Assembly: GCA_050185195.1 (NCBI GenBank) | Contig: JBFWZQ010000002.1 | Coordinates: 1-64,000, forward strand | Length of the DNA: 64,000 nucleotides | Reading direction: 5' to 3' | Source: CADEFQ01 sp050185195 | Lineage (GTDB): Bacteria; Pseudomonadota; Gammaproteobacteria; Steroidobacterales; Steroidobacteraceae | In this document: positions 33,499-42,397 of the stretch, in pieces | How positions within the stretch are numbered: position 1 is the first letter of the stretch | Layout of the letters: every line of letters begins with the position of its first letter | Position numbers and translations under genes: made by a program | The notes under the pieces: generated by a model | Seen by the model: only the letters and a program-made list of their open reading frames with translations | What the model was told of the DNA's origin: nothing | The model's database searches: none

Positions 33499-34516
33499 CC
33501 AGCACCTCCCGCAGTACGGTCGTCGCGAAGCTGCCCGCCGTCAACCGGAACCGCAGCATGAGCACGTCGCCCTCGAATGCATGGGCGAGGTCGCGCACGG
33601 CTACCCGCAGCGGCCGCCGCGCCGCTTCCACACTCTCGGCGAGAAGCGCCTCGCAGATGGAAGGAAAGCGCAGGCCGACCTCGGCCTCGAGCCGGGCCAC
33701 GCGACCGGTCGCGCGCGTGGCGCCCGCACCGCACAGCGGGCCCGTCGGATGCACGTCGAGTTGGGCCACCCGCGCCGCGAGCGCAGCGTCGACACTTTCA
33801 ACGTCGAACACACTGCCCTTCCCGTCGAGGTTCGCGACGTCACCGGCTTCGAGCGTCGCCCAGCTGCCGTCCTCGACACGCCGGGCGAGCACCGCGTTGA
33901 AGATGAGGCTGCGCGCTGCCGACAGGCCGAAGCCCCGCTCGGTCCGGAAGTCGCCGGCTGCAACCCGCAAGAGGTTCGAAAGGTCCCGGCCGAAGCGTTG
34001 CGGCCCGAAATAATCGGGCACGCCGCGCTCGCCAAGGCCGGCGAGGCGCGCCGCGAGCGCCTCGCGATCGCCCGCGACGTCGCGGATGCGCAGCTCGAAT
34101 CGATTGCCGGCCAGCGCCCCGCGCGGCAACTTGCGCCGGTGTGCGTGCGCCTCGAGCACTTCGTACCCTTCGCCGGCGACCCCCTGCCACGCGTCGGCCT
34201 CGCCCTTGCCGCGCGGCACGGTGAACCACTGGGTCGTGACGGCGTGCCGGTCCTTCAGCCCCGCGTACCCGACCTCGAACGGCCGGCAACCCGCACGACG
34301 CGCGAGGTCGCGCGCCACCCATTCCGTGTTCGCGCCACGCTTGCGCACGCGCAGCAGCACGTGGGGCCCATCGCCCGCCGGCGCGAAATCGAGCAGTTCG
34401 TCGACGACGAAGTCCTCCGGGCAGGCCCGGACGCGGCCGCCCACCGGGGGCGCCCCGAAGGCCCGCGGCGGATCGAGCGCAAGGCGGCGCCAGTCGCCGG
34501 GAACGGTGTCGCTCAT
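33479..34516 (-). CDS. truD: tRNA pseudouridine-13 synthase TruD
   Basis: Converts U13 of tRNA-Glu to pseudouridine. The 345-residue protein has the PEDFVVDE opening, the conserved LLRVRKRGANTEWVARDLA, and the catalytic aspartate D89 in GYAGLKDRHAVTTQWFTV. Further motifs are NRFELRIRDV and PDYFGPQRFG. ATG 34516 overlaps the ispF stop by four bases, and the stop lies inside the downstream isomerase gene. Confidence 0.97.
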   Translation of the reverse strand: MSDTVPGDWRRLALDPPRAFGAPPVGGRVRACPEDFVVDELLDFAPAGDGPHVLLRVRKRGANTEWVARDLARRAGCRPFEVGYAGLKDRHAVTTQWFTVPRGKGEADAWQGVAGEGYEVLEAHAHRRKLPRGALAGNRFELRIRDVAGDREALAARLAGLGERGVPDYFGPQRFGRDLSNLLRVAAGDFRTERGFGLSAARSLIFNAVLARRVEDGSWATLEAGDVANLDGKGSVFDVESVDAALAARVAQLDVHPTGPLCGAGATRATGRVARLEAEVGLRFPSICEALLAESVEAARRPLRVAVRDLAHAFEGDVLMLRFRLTAGSFATTVLREVLDVAGDR

Positions 34517-34998
34517 CGGGGAGCGTGCCGCGGCACCAGCAGCACGATCGCCTGCGCCGCGAGGCCCTCGCCACGGCCGATGAACCCGAGACCCTCGGTC
34601 GTCGTCGCCTTGATGTTGACCTGATCGTCCTCGACCTCGAGCAGTCGTGCGACGGTGCGTCGCATGTCGTCGCGATAGCGGCCGATGCGTGGCGACTCGG
34701 CGAGTACGGTCAGGTCGGCGTTCGCGACGACGAGGCCGCGCGCCGCGAGGAGCGTCATCACATGGCGCGTCAGCCCGCGACTGTCCGCGCCCTTCCATTG
34801 CGGGTCGGAATCCGGGAAATGCAGGCCGATGTCGCCCAGCCCGGCCGCGCCCAGCAGTGCGTCGCACAGCGCGTGCAGCGCCACGTCGCCGTCGGAATGC
34901 GCGAGTACGCCCCGCGAATGCGGCACGCGCACGCCTGCGATCGCGACACTGTCGCCGGGCCCGAAGGCATGGATATCCGTCCCGAAGCCGATTCTCAC
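34513..34998 (-). CDS. ispF: 2-C-methyl-D-erythritol 2,4-cyclodiphosphate synthase
   Basis: MEP-pathway enzyme forming the cyclic diphosphate. The 161-residue protein shows GTDIHAF with zinc ligands D8 and H10, LAHSDGDVALHALCDALLGA with the third ligand histidine, and DIGLHFPDSDPQW. It starts ten bases after the ispD stop and overlaps truD, the common ispD-ispF-truD arrangement. Confidence 0.98.
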   Translation of the reverse strand: MRIGFGTDIHAFGPGDSVAIAGVRVPHSRGVLAHSDGDVALHALCDALLGAAGLGDIGLHFPDSDPQWKGADSRGLTRHVMTLLAARGLVVANADLTVLAESPRIGRYRDDMRRTVARLLEVEDDQVNIKATTTEGLGFIGRGEGLAAQAIVLLVPRHAPR

Positions 34999-35008
34999 GA
35001 TTGACCCC

Positions 35009-35731
35009 TCACGCCGCCCGCCCCCGGGCCAGCAGCAACGCTCCCGCCAGCACGAGATCGGCGGGCGTCGTCACCTTGATATTGCGGGCGTCGCCGGGCA
35101 CGAGCAGCGGGGCATGCCCCTGCCACTCCATGGCCTGCGCCTCGTCCGTGGGCCGGCGTTGTTCGCCAAGCGCGGCGGCGAGTGCGCGCGCGAGCGGCCC
35201 TAGCCGGAACATCTGCGGCGTGAGCGCACGCCAGAGCCCTTCGCGCGCCTCGGTGCGCTCGACGTGCGGGCCGCTGCCGCCACCCGCGCCGCGCTTGAGC
35301 GTGTCGGCCACAGGCACGGCAAGCAGGCCACCGACCGGGTGCGACAGCACGGCGGCCACCAGCGCGTCGATCTCGGCCCGCGTGACGCAGGGCCGCGCCG
35401 CGTCGTGCACCAGCACCCATTCGTCTCCATCCACGCTCTCCTGCAGCGCCGCGAGCGCGCGCTGCACGCTCTCGGCGCGCTCCGCCCCACCCGTCACGGC
35501 GACGATGGGACAAGCGCCCCGTGCCTCGCACCGCGCCGCGACCTGCGGCCACGCGGCATCGTCGGCGGCCACGGCGACGACGATGCGATGGCAGCGGGCA
35601 TCGGTGAGAAAGGGTTCGAGCGCGTGGTCGATCACGGTCGCGCCCGCCAGCGGCTCGTATTGCTTGCGCAGCACGGAGGCACCGAAACGCCGACCGGAAC
35701 CCGCCGCCGGCACCACGAGTGCATATCGCAT
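35009..35731 (-). CDS. ispD: MEP cytidylyltransferase IspD
   Basis: Adds CTP to methylerythritol 4-phosphate. The 240-residue protein has the nucleotidyltransferase opening VVPAAGSGRRFGA, RKQYEPLAG, VLVHDAARPCVTRAEID and KVTTPADLVLAGALL near the end. It is encoded 14 bases downstream of ftsB and upstream of ispF. Confidence 0.97.
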   Translation of the reverse strand: MRYALVVPAAGSGRRFGASVLRKQYEPLAGATVIDHALEPFLTDARCHRIVVAVAADDAAWPQVAARCEARGACPIVAVTGGAERAESVQRALAALQESVDGDEWVLVHDAARPCVTRAEIDALVAAVLSHPVGGLLAVPVADTLKRGAGGGSGPHVERTEAREGLWRALTPQMFRLGPLARALAAALGEQRRPTDEAQAMEWQGHAPLLVPGDARNIKVTTPADLVLAGALLLARGRAA

Positions 35732-35745
35732 GGATGCGTGGCCGG

Positions 35746-36066
35746 CTACCGTCGGGCGGTGCGGGTGCGGGCCTCGTCGGCGGTCGTCGACCCCGGTCGC
35801 GGCACGACCTGGTAGAAGGATTCGCGCGGCGCGATCATGCCGAGCTCGCTGCGTGCGCGCTCCTCGAGCGCAGTGAGTCCCTGCTTCAGGTCCTGGACTT
35901 CCGCGGCGAGCCGCGCATTACGATCGGCCAGCGAGGCGTTTTCACCGCGCTGCGCGGCCACCTCGGCCGCGAGGCGGCCCATCTCGCGCACGCCGTCGGG
36001 CGATACCCAGAGGCGGTACTGCAGCAGCACCACCACGACGACCAGGGCACCCGCCAGCCACTTCAC
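35746..36066 (-). CDS. ftsB: Cell-division protein FtsB
   Basis: 106-residue bitopic divisome protein that partners FtsL and FtsQ. It begins KWLAGALVVVVVLLQYRLW (membrane helix at about 3-18), followed by a coiled coil (residues about 28-70, REMGRLAAEVAAQRGENASL) and the conserved ERARSELGMI end. GTG 36066 is taken as the start; a GTG 12 bases further upstream is possible. The eno-ftsB-ispD order is typical. Confidence 0.93.
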   Translation of the reverse strand: MKWLAGALVVVVVLLQYRLWVSPDGVREMGRLAAEVAAQRGENASLADRNARLAAEVQDLKQGLTALEERARSELGMIAPRESFYQVVPRPGSTTADEARTRTARR

Positions 36067-36106
36067 GGCGAAGACCACCTCATGGACGCGATGATAAGGG
36101 CGAACC

Positions 36107-37393
36107 TCAGGCGACCGCCACCGGAAAAGCGCCACGCCCGGCGTAGGATGCGCGCGAGCCGAGCGCCGCCTCGATCCGCAGCAGCTGGTTGTACTTCGCG
36201 ACGCGGTCCGAGCGCGACATCGAGCCGGTCTTGATCTGGGTCGCCGCGGTCGCCACCGCGATATCCGCGATCGTGCAATCCTCGGTCTCGCCCGAGCGGT
36301 GCGAGACGACGGCGGCGTACTTCGCCTCGTCCGCCATCCGGATCGCCGCGAGCGTCTCGGTGAGCGTGCCGATCTGGTTCGGCTTGATGAGGATCGCATT
36401 GGCGATCCGCTTCGTGATGCCCTCCCGCAGGATGGCCGTGTTGGTGACGAACAGGTCGTCGCCCACGAGCTGGAGCTTGCCGCCGAGCTTGCGGGTCAGG
36501 ATGGCCCAGCCTTCCCAGTCCGCCTCGCTCATGCCGTCCTCGATCGTGATGATCGGGCAGGACGCCGCGAGCCCGGCGAGGTAGTCCGCGAACTCGGCGG
36601 AGGTGAACTGCCGGCCTTCGCCTTCGAGCACGTACCGGCCGTCCCTGAAGAACTCGGAGCTCGCCACGTCGAGGCCGAGGTAGATGTCCTGGCCGGCCCG
36701 GTAGCCCGCCTTCGCGATCGCCTCGAGGATGATCTCGAGTGCCGCGGCGTTCGACGGCAGGTTCGGCGCAAAGCCGCCCTCGTCGCCCACGGCCGTCGAG
36801 AGGCCCCGCGCTTCCAGCAGCTTCTTCAGCGTGTGGAACACCTCGGCGCCGTAACGCAGCGCCTCGGACAGCGACGGCGCGCCGACCGGCAGGATCATGA
36901 ACTCCTGGATGTCGAGGCTGTTGTTCGCATGCGCGCCGCCATTGATGATGTTCATCATCGGCACCGGCATCACGGGCTTGCGGCCCGCGCCGAGCCATTC
37001 GTAGAGCGCCTTGCCGGCCGAGCGCGACGCGGCGTGTGCGTTCGCGAGCGACACCGCGAGCAGCGCGTTGGCCCCGAGGCGGCCCTTCGTGTCCGTGCCG
37101 TCGAGCTGGATCATCGCCGCATCGAGGCCGGCCTGGTCGGCCGCGTCGCGACCGAGCAGCGCCGCGCGCAGCTCGCCATTCACGTGCCCCACCGCCTTCA
37201 GCACACCCTTGCCGGCATAGCGCTTGCCGTCGCCATCGCGCAGTTCCACCGCCTCGCGCGTGCCGGTCGACGCGCCCGAGGGCACGGCGGCCCGCCCGTG
37301 CGCGCCATCGTCGAGCACGACGTCGGCCTCGACGGTGGGATTGCCGCGCGAATCGATGATCTCGCGGCCGCGGATGTCGACGATACGACTCAT
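36107..37393 (-). CDS. eno: Enolase
   Basis: Glycolytic enzyme converting 2-phosphoglycerate to phosphoenolpyruvate. The 428-residue protein has RGNPTVEADVVL, the substrate-loop SGASTG, MMNIINGGAHANNSLDIQEFM and the signature ILIKPNQIGTLTETL (catalytic lysine); the metal site is in TIEDGMSE. Its start overlaps the kdsA stop by four bases. A 40-base gap separates it from ftsB. Confidence 0.99.
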   Translation of the reverse strand: MSRIVDIRGREIIDSRGNPTVEADVVLDDGAHGRAAVPSGASTGTREAVELRDGDGKRYAGKGVLKAVGHVNGELRAALLGRDAADQAGLDAAMIQLDGTDTKGRLGANALLAVSLANAHAASRSAGKALYEWLGAGRKPVMPVPMMNIINGGAHANNSLDIQEFMILPVGAPSLSEALRYGAEVFHTLKKLLEARGLSTAVGDEGGFAPNLPSNAAALEIILEAIAKAGYRAGQDIYLGLDVASSEFFRDGRYVLEGEGRQFTSAEFADYLAGLAASCPIITIEDGMSEADWEGWAILTRKLGGKLQLVGDDLFVTNTAILREGITKRIANAILIKPNQIGTLTETLAAIRMADEAKYAAVVSHRSGETEDCTIADIAVATAATQIKTGSMSRSDRVAKYNQLLRIEAALGSRASYAGRGAFPVAVA

Positions 37394-38223
37394 AACAGGG
37401 ATTCCTCGTAGGGCCGGGACTTGACCGTGCGATCGAGCGCCACGAGCGTCGCGAGCAGCGGCTCCATGCGATCGAGCGGCCAGGCGTTCGGGCCGTCAGA
37501 CAACGCCTTGTCGGGATCGGGATGCGTTTCCATGAACAAGCCCGCCACGCCCGCGCCGACCGCCGCGCGCGCCAGCACGGGCACGAACTCGCGCTGGCCG
37601 CCGGACGCGGCGCCCTTGCCGCCCGGCAACTGCACCGAATGCGTCGCGTCGAACACGACCGGGCAGCCGGTGGCGCGCATCACCGCGAGCGCGCGCATGT
37701 CGGAAACAAGATTGTTGTAGCCGAAGGAAAAACCGCGCTCGCACACCATGATGTCGGTGTTGCCGGTGGAACGCGCCTTGTCGACCACGTTCTGCATTTC
37801 CCACGGCGAGAGGAACTGGCCCTTCTTGATGTTGACCGGCCGGCCCTGCGAACACACGTTGACGATGAAATTGGTCTGGCGCGCGAGGAACGCCGGCGTC
37901 TGCAACACGTCGACGACCGCCGCGACCTCCGCGAACGGCGTGTCTTCGTGCACGTCGGTGAGCACCGGCACGCCGAACTGGCGCTTCACGTCGGCGAGTA
38001 CCTTGAGGCCCGCCTCGATGCCGGGGCCGCGGTAGCTCGCGCGCGAGGAACGGTTCGCCTTGTCGTAGGACGCCTTGAAGACGAACGGGATGCCGAGGCG
38101 CGCGGTGAGCGCCTTGAGCTCGCCGGCCACGTCGAACGTGAGTTGCGCGCTCTCGACGACGCAGGGCCCCGCGATCAGGAAGAACGGCTGGTCCGCGCCG
38201 ACAGGGGCGCCCGCGAGTTTCAT
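37390..38223 (-). CDS. kdsA: KDO-8-phosphate synthase KdsA
   Basis: Makes 3-deoxy-manno-octulosonate 8-phosphate for the lipopolysaccharide core. The 277-residue protein has FFLIAGPCVVES, FKASYDKANRSS, VLTDVHE and FVFDATHSVQLPGG-type sequence, and the NVCSQGRPVNIKKGQFLSPW motif. It lies between pyrG and eno, as in many Gammaproteobacteria, and its stop overlaps eno. Confidence 0.98.
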   Translation of the reverse strand: MKLAGAPVGADQPFFLIAGPCVVESAQLTFDVAGELKALTARLGIPFVFKASYDKANRSSRASYRGPGIEAGLKVLADVKRQFGVPVLTDVHEDTPFAEVAAVVDVLQTPAFLARQTNFIVNVCSQGRPVNIKKGQFLSPWEMQNVVDKARSTGNTDIMVCERGFSFGYNNLVSDMRALAVMRATGCPVVFDATHSVQLPGGKGAASGGQREFVPVLARAAVGAGVAGLFMETHPDPDKALSDGPNAWPLDRMEPLLATLVALDRTVKSRPYEESLL

Positions 38224-38233
38224 GGGCACGGCC

Positions 38234-39880
38234 TCACGCGCCGGCCGCCGCGGGCAACTGCGCGGCGCGGTAGTTGCGCGCGGCACGCACGAAACCGGCG
38301 AACAGCGGATGGCCGTCGCGCGGCGTCGAGGTGAACTCGGGATGGAACTGCGTCGCGATGAACCATGGGTGCGAGGGCAGCTCGATGATCTCGACGAGTT
38401 CGTCGCGCGAGAGGCCCGGGAAGCGCAGTCCGCCATCCCGGTAGCGCCCGAGGTAGCCGTTGTTGAACTCGTAGCGGTGCCGATGGCGCTCGCGTATCAC
38501 TTCGTTGCCGTACAGCGAACGCACGAGGCTGCCTTCGGCCAGCAACACGTCCTGCGCGCCGAGGCGCATCGTGCCGCCCTTGCCGGACGCCTCGTCGCGC
38601 GCCTGGGCGCCCTTCGCCGCATCCTGCCATTCGGTGATGAGCGCGATCACGGGATGCGGGGTCGCGCGGTTGAACTCGGTGCTGTTCGCCTGCTCGAGGC
38701 CGAGCACGTTGCGGCCGTACTCGATGATCGCGAGCTGCATGCCGAGGCAGATGCCGAGGTAGGGAATGCCGTTCTCGCGCGCGTACTGGATCGCGCGGAT
38801 CTTGCCCTCGATGCCGCGCTCGCCGAAGCCGCCCGGCACGAGGATCGCGTCCATGCCCTTGAGCGCATGCATGCCGCCCGCATCGAGGTCGGCCGCCTCG
38901 AGGTAGTGGATGTTGACGCGCGTGCGCGTCTTCAGGCCGCCGTGCACCAGCGCCTCGTTCAGCGAGATGTACGAGTCGCGCACCTGCACGTACTTGCCGA
39001 CCATCGCGATGTCGACCTGGCCGTCCGGGTTCGCCTTCGCCGCGACCACCTGGCGCCACTCGGCGAGATCGGTCGGCGGCGCCTCGATGTGCAGCTTGTC
39101 GACGACGATCCGGTCGAGGCCCTGCTCATGCAGCAGCAGCGGGATCTTGTAGATGTCGTCGGCGTCGATCGCGGTGAACACCGCGCGCTCCTCGACATTG
39201 GTGAACAGCGCGATCTTGCGGCGCTGCTCCTCGGGCAACGGGTGCTTCGCGCGGCACAGCAGGATGTCCGGCTGGATACCGATGCCGCGCAGTTCCTTGA
39301 CCGAATGCTGGGTGGGCTTCGTCTTGATCTCGCCCGAGCCGCCGACGACCGGCACCAGGGTGAGGTGCATGTAGAGGCAGTTGTTGCGCCCGAGCTCGAC
39401 GCCGATCTGGCGGATCGCCTCGAGGAACGGCAGCGACTCGATGTCGCCGACCGTGCCACCGATCTCGACCATGCAGACGTCGGCGTCGCCCGCGCCCGAG
39501 ATGATGCTGCGCCGGATCTCGTCGGTGATGTGCGGGATCACCTGCACGGTGGCGCCGAGGTAGTCGCCGCGGCGTTCCTTCGCGATCACCCGCTCGTAGA
39601 TGCGGCCCGTCGTGAAGTTGCTGTTGCGCCCGGTCGTCGTGCGCACGAAGCGCTCGTAGTGCCCGAGATCGAGGTCGGTCTCGGTGCCGTCGTCGGTGAC
39701 GAACACCTCGCCGTGCTGGAACGGGCTCATGGTGCCCGGATCGACGTTGATGTACGGGTCGAGCTTCACCATCGCCACCTTGAGCCCGCGGGCCTCGAGG
39801 ATGGCGCCCAGCGACGCCGCGGCGATGCCCTTTCCCAACGAGGAAACGACGCCGCCAGTGACGAAAACGAATCGGGCCAT
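38234..39880 (-). CDS. pyrG: CTP synthase
   Basis: Aminates UTP to CTP with glutamine. The 548-residue protein begins ARFVFVTGGVVSSLGKGIAA, the synthetase P-loop, with LDPYINVDPGTMSPFQHGEVFV and the CTP-feedback site region. The glutaminase domain has LGICLGMQLAIIEYGRN with the catalytic cysteine and a terminal HPEFTSTPRDGHPLF histidine/glutamate pair. It starts 65 bases downstream of tilS; kdsA follows by 10 bases. Confidence 0.99.
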   Translation of the reverse strand: MARFVFVTGGVVSSLGKGIAAASLGAILEARGLKVAMVKLDPYINVDPGTMSPFQHGEVFVTDDGTETDLDLGHYERFVRTTTGRNSNFTTGRIYERVIAKERRGDYLGATVQVIPHITDEIRRSIISGAGDADVCMVEIGGTVGDIESLPFLEAIRQIGVELGRNNCLYMHLTLVPVVGGSGEIKTKPTQHSVKELRGIGIQPDILLCRAKHPLPEEQRRKIALFTNVEERAVFTAIDADDIYKIPLLLHEQGLDRIVVDKLHIEAPPTDLAEWRQVVAAKANPDGQVDIAMVGKYVQVRDSYISLNEALVHGGLKTRTRVNIHYLEAADLDAGGMHALKGMDAILVPGGFGERGIEGKIRAIQYARENGIPYLGICLGMQLAIIEYGRNVLGLEQANSTEFNRATPHPVIALITEWQDAAKGAQARDEASGKGGTMRLGAQDVLLAEGSLVRSLYGNEVIRERHRHRYEFNNGYLGRYRDGGLRFPGLSRDELVEIIELPSHPWFIATQFHPEFTSTPRDGHPLFAGFVRAARNYRAAQLPAAAGA

Positions 39881-39912
39881 GGGTATCCGCCGCGCAGTGA
39901 ACCGGTGCCGCT

Positions 39913-39929
39913 CACCCCCGGCGGGGGTG
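39913..39929 (-). other. GC hairpin in the tilS-pyrG gap
   Basis: A perfect seven-base stem (CACCCCC/GGGGGTG) with a three-base loop lies between tilS and pyrG, 33 bases before the pyrG start on the minus strand. There is no U-run; it may attenuate or stabilise the transcript. The role is unknown. Confidence 0.3.
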
Positions 39930-39945
39930 CAGTCGCGACGGGCAG

Positions 39946-41346
39946 CTAGGTTAGCAAATCGCGCTCGCCCGGGCGAGCGTGTCGCGGGGCTCGACGCCAC
40001 ACGATGCGTCCCCGCGTCCGCGCGCCATCGCGCGCCTGGTGCGCGGCATCGACCCAGCGATCCCCGACCGCGATGAGGCGCTCACCGGCATGGAGAAGCG
40101 GCATCGCCTCGCGCTCCCAGGGCGGGATCCGCGCCTCCTGCATGAGGCTCTTGACAGTGCGCGTCGGCCCCCCCGGGCGCGGCCGCAGGCGCTCGCCCCC
40201 GCTGCGCCAGCGCACCGAGAGCGTGGCGGGCAGCGAATCGAGGTCGAGGACGCCGTGCACGTCGCGTCGCAGTTCGAGGCGGCCGCGCGCGCCGGGCAGT
40301 CGCACCGTGGGTGCGTCCCGCCAGGACCAGCGCTCGATGGCGACACCCCCCGGCGCCGGCGGGTCGACGGGCGCGCGTTCGCAGACGAGGCGCCCTGCCG
40401 TGCGTAGGACCCGGCCGCCGTCCCACGCCACGAACGGCTGCGCATCCGCCCGCGCTGCGAGCAGCGGTCCGGCGATCTGCCCGAGGCGGCGGGCATCGGG
40501 CGCGCGCGCGCCAAGGCGCGCGAGCCAGCCTCGCAACAGGTTGCGGCGGCGCGCCGGGGCGAGCCGGCGCAGCACGCTCACCGCAAGGCCTGCCCCGTCG
40601 GCGGCCAGCGCGAGGTCCGTGTCCGCGATGTCGGCCAGCAGCCGCCGAGCCTCCTGCGCATGGCCTGCGCTGCGGGCCAGCGAGCGCACTGCGCCTGGCC
40701 AGCGCGCGGTGAGCATCGGCAGCACGGTGCGGCGGACATGGACACGATCGAAGCGGGGATCGAGGTTCATCGGATCCTCGAGGCATTCGAGACCGAGTCG
40801 TGCGACGTAGTCGCGCAGGCTCGCACGCGGCACCCCGAGCAGCGGGCGCAGCAGGCGGCCACGCCCGAGCGGCGCGCTGTCCGGCATGGCTGCGAGTCCG
40901 GCGATGCCCGCCCCGCGCAGCAACTGCAACAGCACGGTCTCGGCCTGGTCCTCGAGATGATGGGCCGTGATGCAGCACTCGCCCGCCGCGAGCTCCCGCG
41001 CGAGCACCGCATAACGCGCGGCCCGCGCGGCCGCCTCGAGTGACTGGCCGCGGGCGGCAGGCACCTCCACGCGCCGCAGGACGAAGGGCACGCGCAGCTC
41101 GCCCGCGAGCTCCCGGCAGCGGCGGGCCCACGTCCGCGACCCGCGCTGCAAGCCGTGGTCCACGTGCACCGCACGCACGGCGAGCCGGCGATGGCGCCGT
41201 GCCAGGGCGGCGAGCGCCGCGAGCAGCGCGAGGGAGTCGCCGCCTCCCGAGAAGGCGACGACAACGCGTGCGTGGGGGAAGTCCCCGCTGAGGGCCCTCA
41301 GCCTGTCCGCAAGTGCCGCCGGGCCGAATGCGGCGGCGGGTTTCAC
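39946..41346 (-). CDS. tilS: tRNA(Ile)-lysidine synthetase TilS
   Basis: Modifies C34 of tRNA-Ile(CAU) to lysidine using ATP and lysine. The 466-residue protein has the PP-loop VVAFSGGGDSLALL and AVHVDHGLQRGS, and the ITAHHLEDQAETVLLQLLRG motif, then the TilS-specific C-domains with RPRPGGPTRTVKSLMQEARIP. It begins with GTG at 41346, four bases after the accA stop. Fairly basic and Arg/Ala rich, like its neighbours. Confidence 0.96.
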   Translation of the reverse strand: MKPAAAFGPAALADRLRALSGDFPHARVVVAFSGGGDSLALLAALAALARRHRRLAVRAVHVDHGLQRGSRTWARRCRELAGELRVPFVLRRVEVPAARGQSLEAAARAARYAVLARELAAGECCITAHHLEDQAETVLLQLLRGAGIAGLAAMPDSAPLGRGRLLRPLLGVPRASLRDYVARLGLECLEDPMNLDPRFDRVHVRRTVLPMLTARWPGAVRSLARSAGHAQEARRLLADIADTDLALAADGAGLAVSVLRRLAPARRRNLLRGWLARLGARAPDARRLGQIAGPLLAARADAQPFVAWDGGRVLRTAGRLVCERAPVDPPAPGGVAIERWSWRDAPTVRLPGARGRLELRRDVHGVLDLDSLPATLSVRWRSGGERLRPRPGGPTRTVKSLMQEARIPPWEREAMPLLHAGERLIAVGDRWVDAAHQARDGARTRGRIVWRRAPRHARPGERDLLT

Positions 41347-41350
41347 GGCA

Positions 41351-42316
41351 TCAAGCCGCGGTTTCCGAATAGACGCCGAAAGCGGCGATGCGTTCGTTGC
41401 GCGCCTTGCGCAACTGCTCCGGCGTCGCGCCCGCGAGCGCATCGAGCTGGGTGAGGAGCGCCGTGCGCATCGTCTCGTAGATCGCCTGCGGATCGCGGTG
41501 CGCGCCGCCGAGCGGCTCCTTGAGCACTGCGTCGACGAGCTGCAATTCGGCGAGCCGCGCCGCGGTGAGCCCCATCGCCTCGGCGGCGATCTCCTTCTTG
41601 TCGGAATTCTTCCAGAGGATCGACGCACAACCCTCCGGCGAGATCACCGAGTACGTGGCGTACTCGAGCATCAGCAGCCGGTCGCACACGCCGATCGCGA
41701 GCGCGCCTCCCGAGCCGCCCTCGCCGATCACCACGCTCACGATGGGGATGCCGAGCACCGACATCTCGAAGAGGTTGCGCGCGATCGCCTCGCTCTGCCC
41801 GCGCTCCTCGGAGCCGACGCCGGGATAGGCCCCGGTCGTGTCGATGAAGGTGACCAGCGGCAGCCGGAACCGCTCGGCCAGCCGCATCAGGCGCAGCGCC
41901 TTGCGATAGCCCTCGGGCTTCGGCATGCCGTAGTTGCGGCGGACGCGCTCCTTGGTGTCGCGGCCCTTCTGGTGGCCGATGATCATCACCGGCCGCCCCT
42001 CGAGCCGCGCGAGCCCGCCGACGATCGCGAGGTCGTCGCCGTACATGCGATCGCCGTGCAGCTCCTGGAAGTCCGTGAACACCGCCGCGATGTAATCGAG
42101 CGTATAGGGGCGCTGCGGATGGCGCGCCAGCTGCGTGATCTGCCACGGCGTCAGGTTCGCGAAGATGTTCTTCGTCAGCTGCCGGCTCTTCGCCTGCAGC
42201 CGGCCGATCTCATCCTTGATGTTGACCTTCGATTCGGAGGTGACGTGCCGCAGTTCCTCGATCTTCGCTTCGAGTTCGGCAATGGGTTGTTCAAAGTCGA
42301 GAAAGCTGACGGCCAT
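41351..42316 (-). CDS. accA: Acetyl-CoA carboxylase carboxyltransferase subunit alpha
   Basis: Alpha subunit of the carboxyltransferase, first step of fatty-acid synthesis. The 321-residue protein starts VSFLDFEQPIAELEAKIEEL, continues LARHPQRPYTLDYI and ELHGDRMYGDDLAIVGG, and has VTFIDTTGAYPGVGSEERGQ and VIGEGGSGGALAIGVCDR. It lies 81 bases downstream of dnaE, the common dnaE-accA-tilS order. Confidence 0.98.
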   Translation of the reverse strand: MAVSFLDFEQPIAELEAKIEELRHVTSESKVNIKDEIGRLQAKSRQLTKNIFANLTPWQITQLARHPQRPYTLDYIAAVFTDFQELHGDRMYGDDLAIVGGLARLEGRPVMIIGHQKGRDTKERVRRNYGMPKPEGYRKALRLMRLAERFRLPLVTFIDTTGAYPGVGSEERGQSEAIARNLFEMSVLGIPIVSVVIGEGGSGGALAIGVCDRLLMLEYATYSVISPEGCASILWKNSDKKEIAAEAMGLTAARLAELQLVDAVLKEPLGGAHRDPQAIYETMRTALLTQLDALAGATPEQLRKARNERIAAFGVYSETAA

Positions 42317-42397
42317 GGGCCCCGCCGGTGGATGTCGAGTCGGTCGAGGTTACGGGCGGCGGGACCGGATCGCAAGGCGCGCGGCCCCGCGCCGGCG

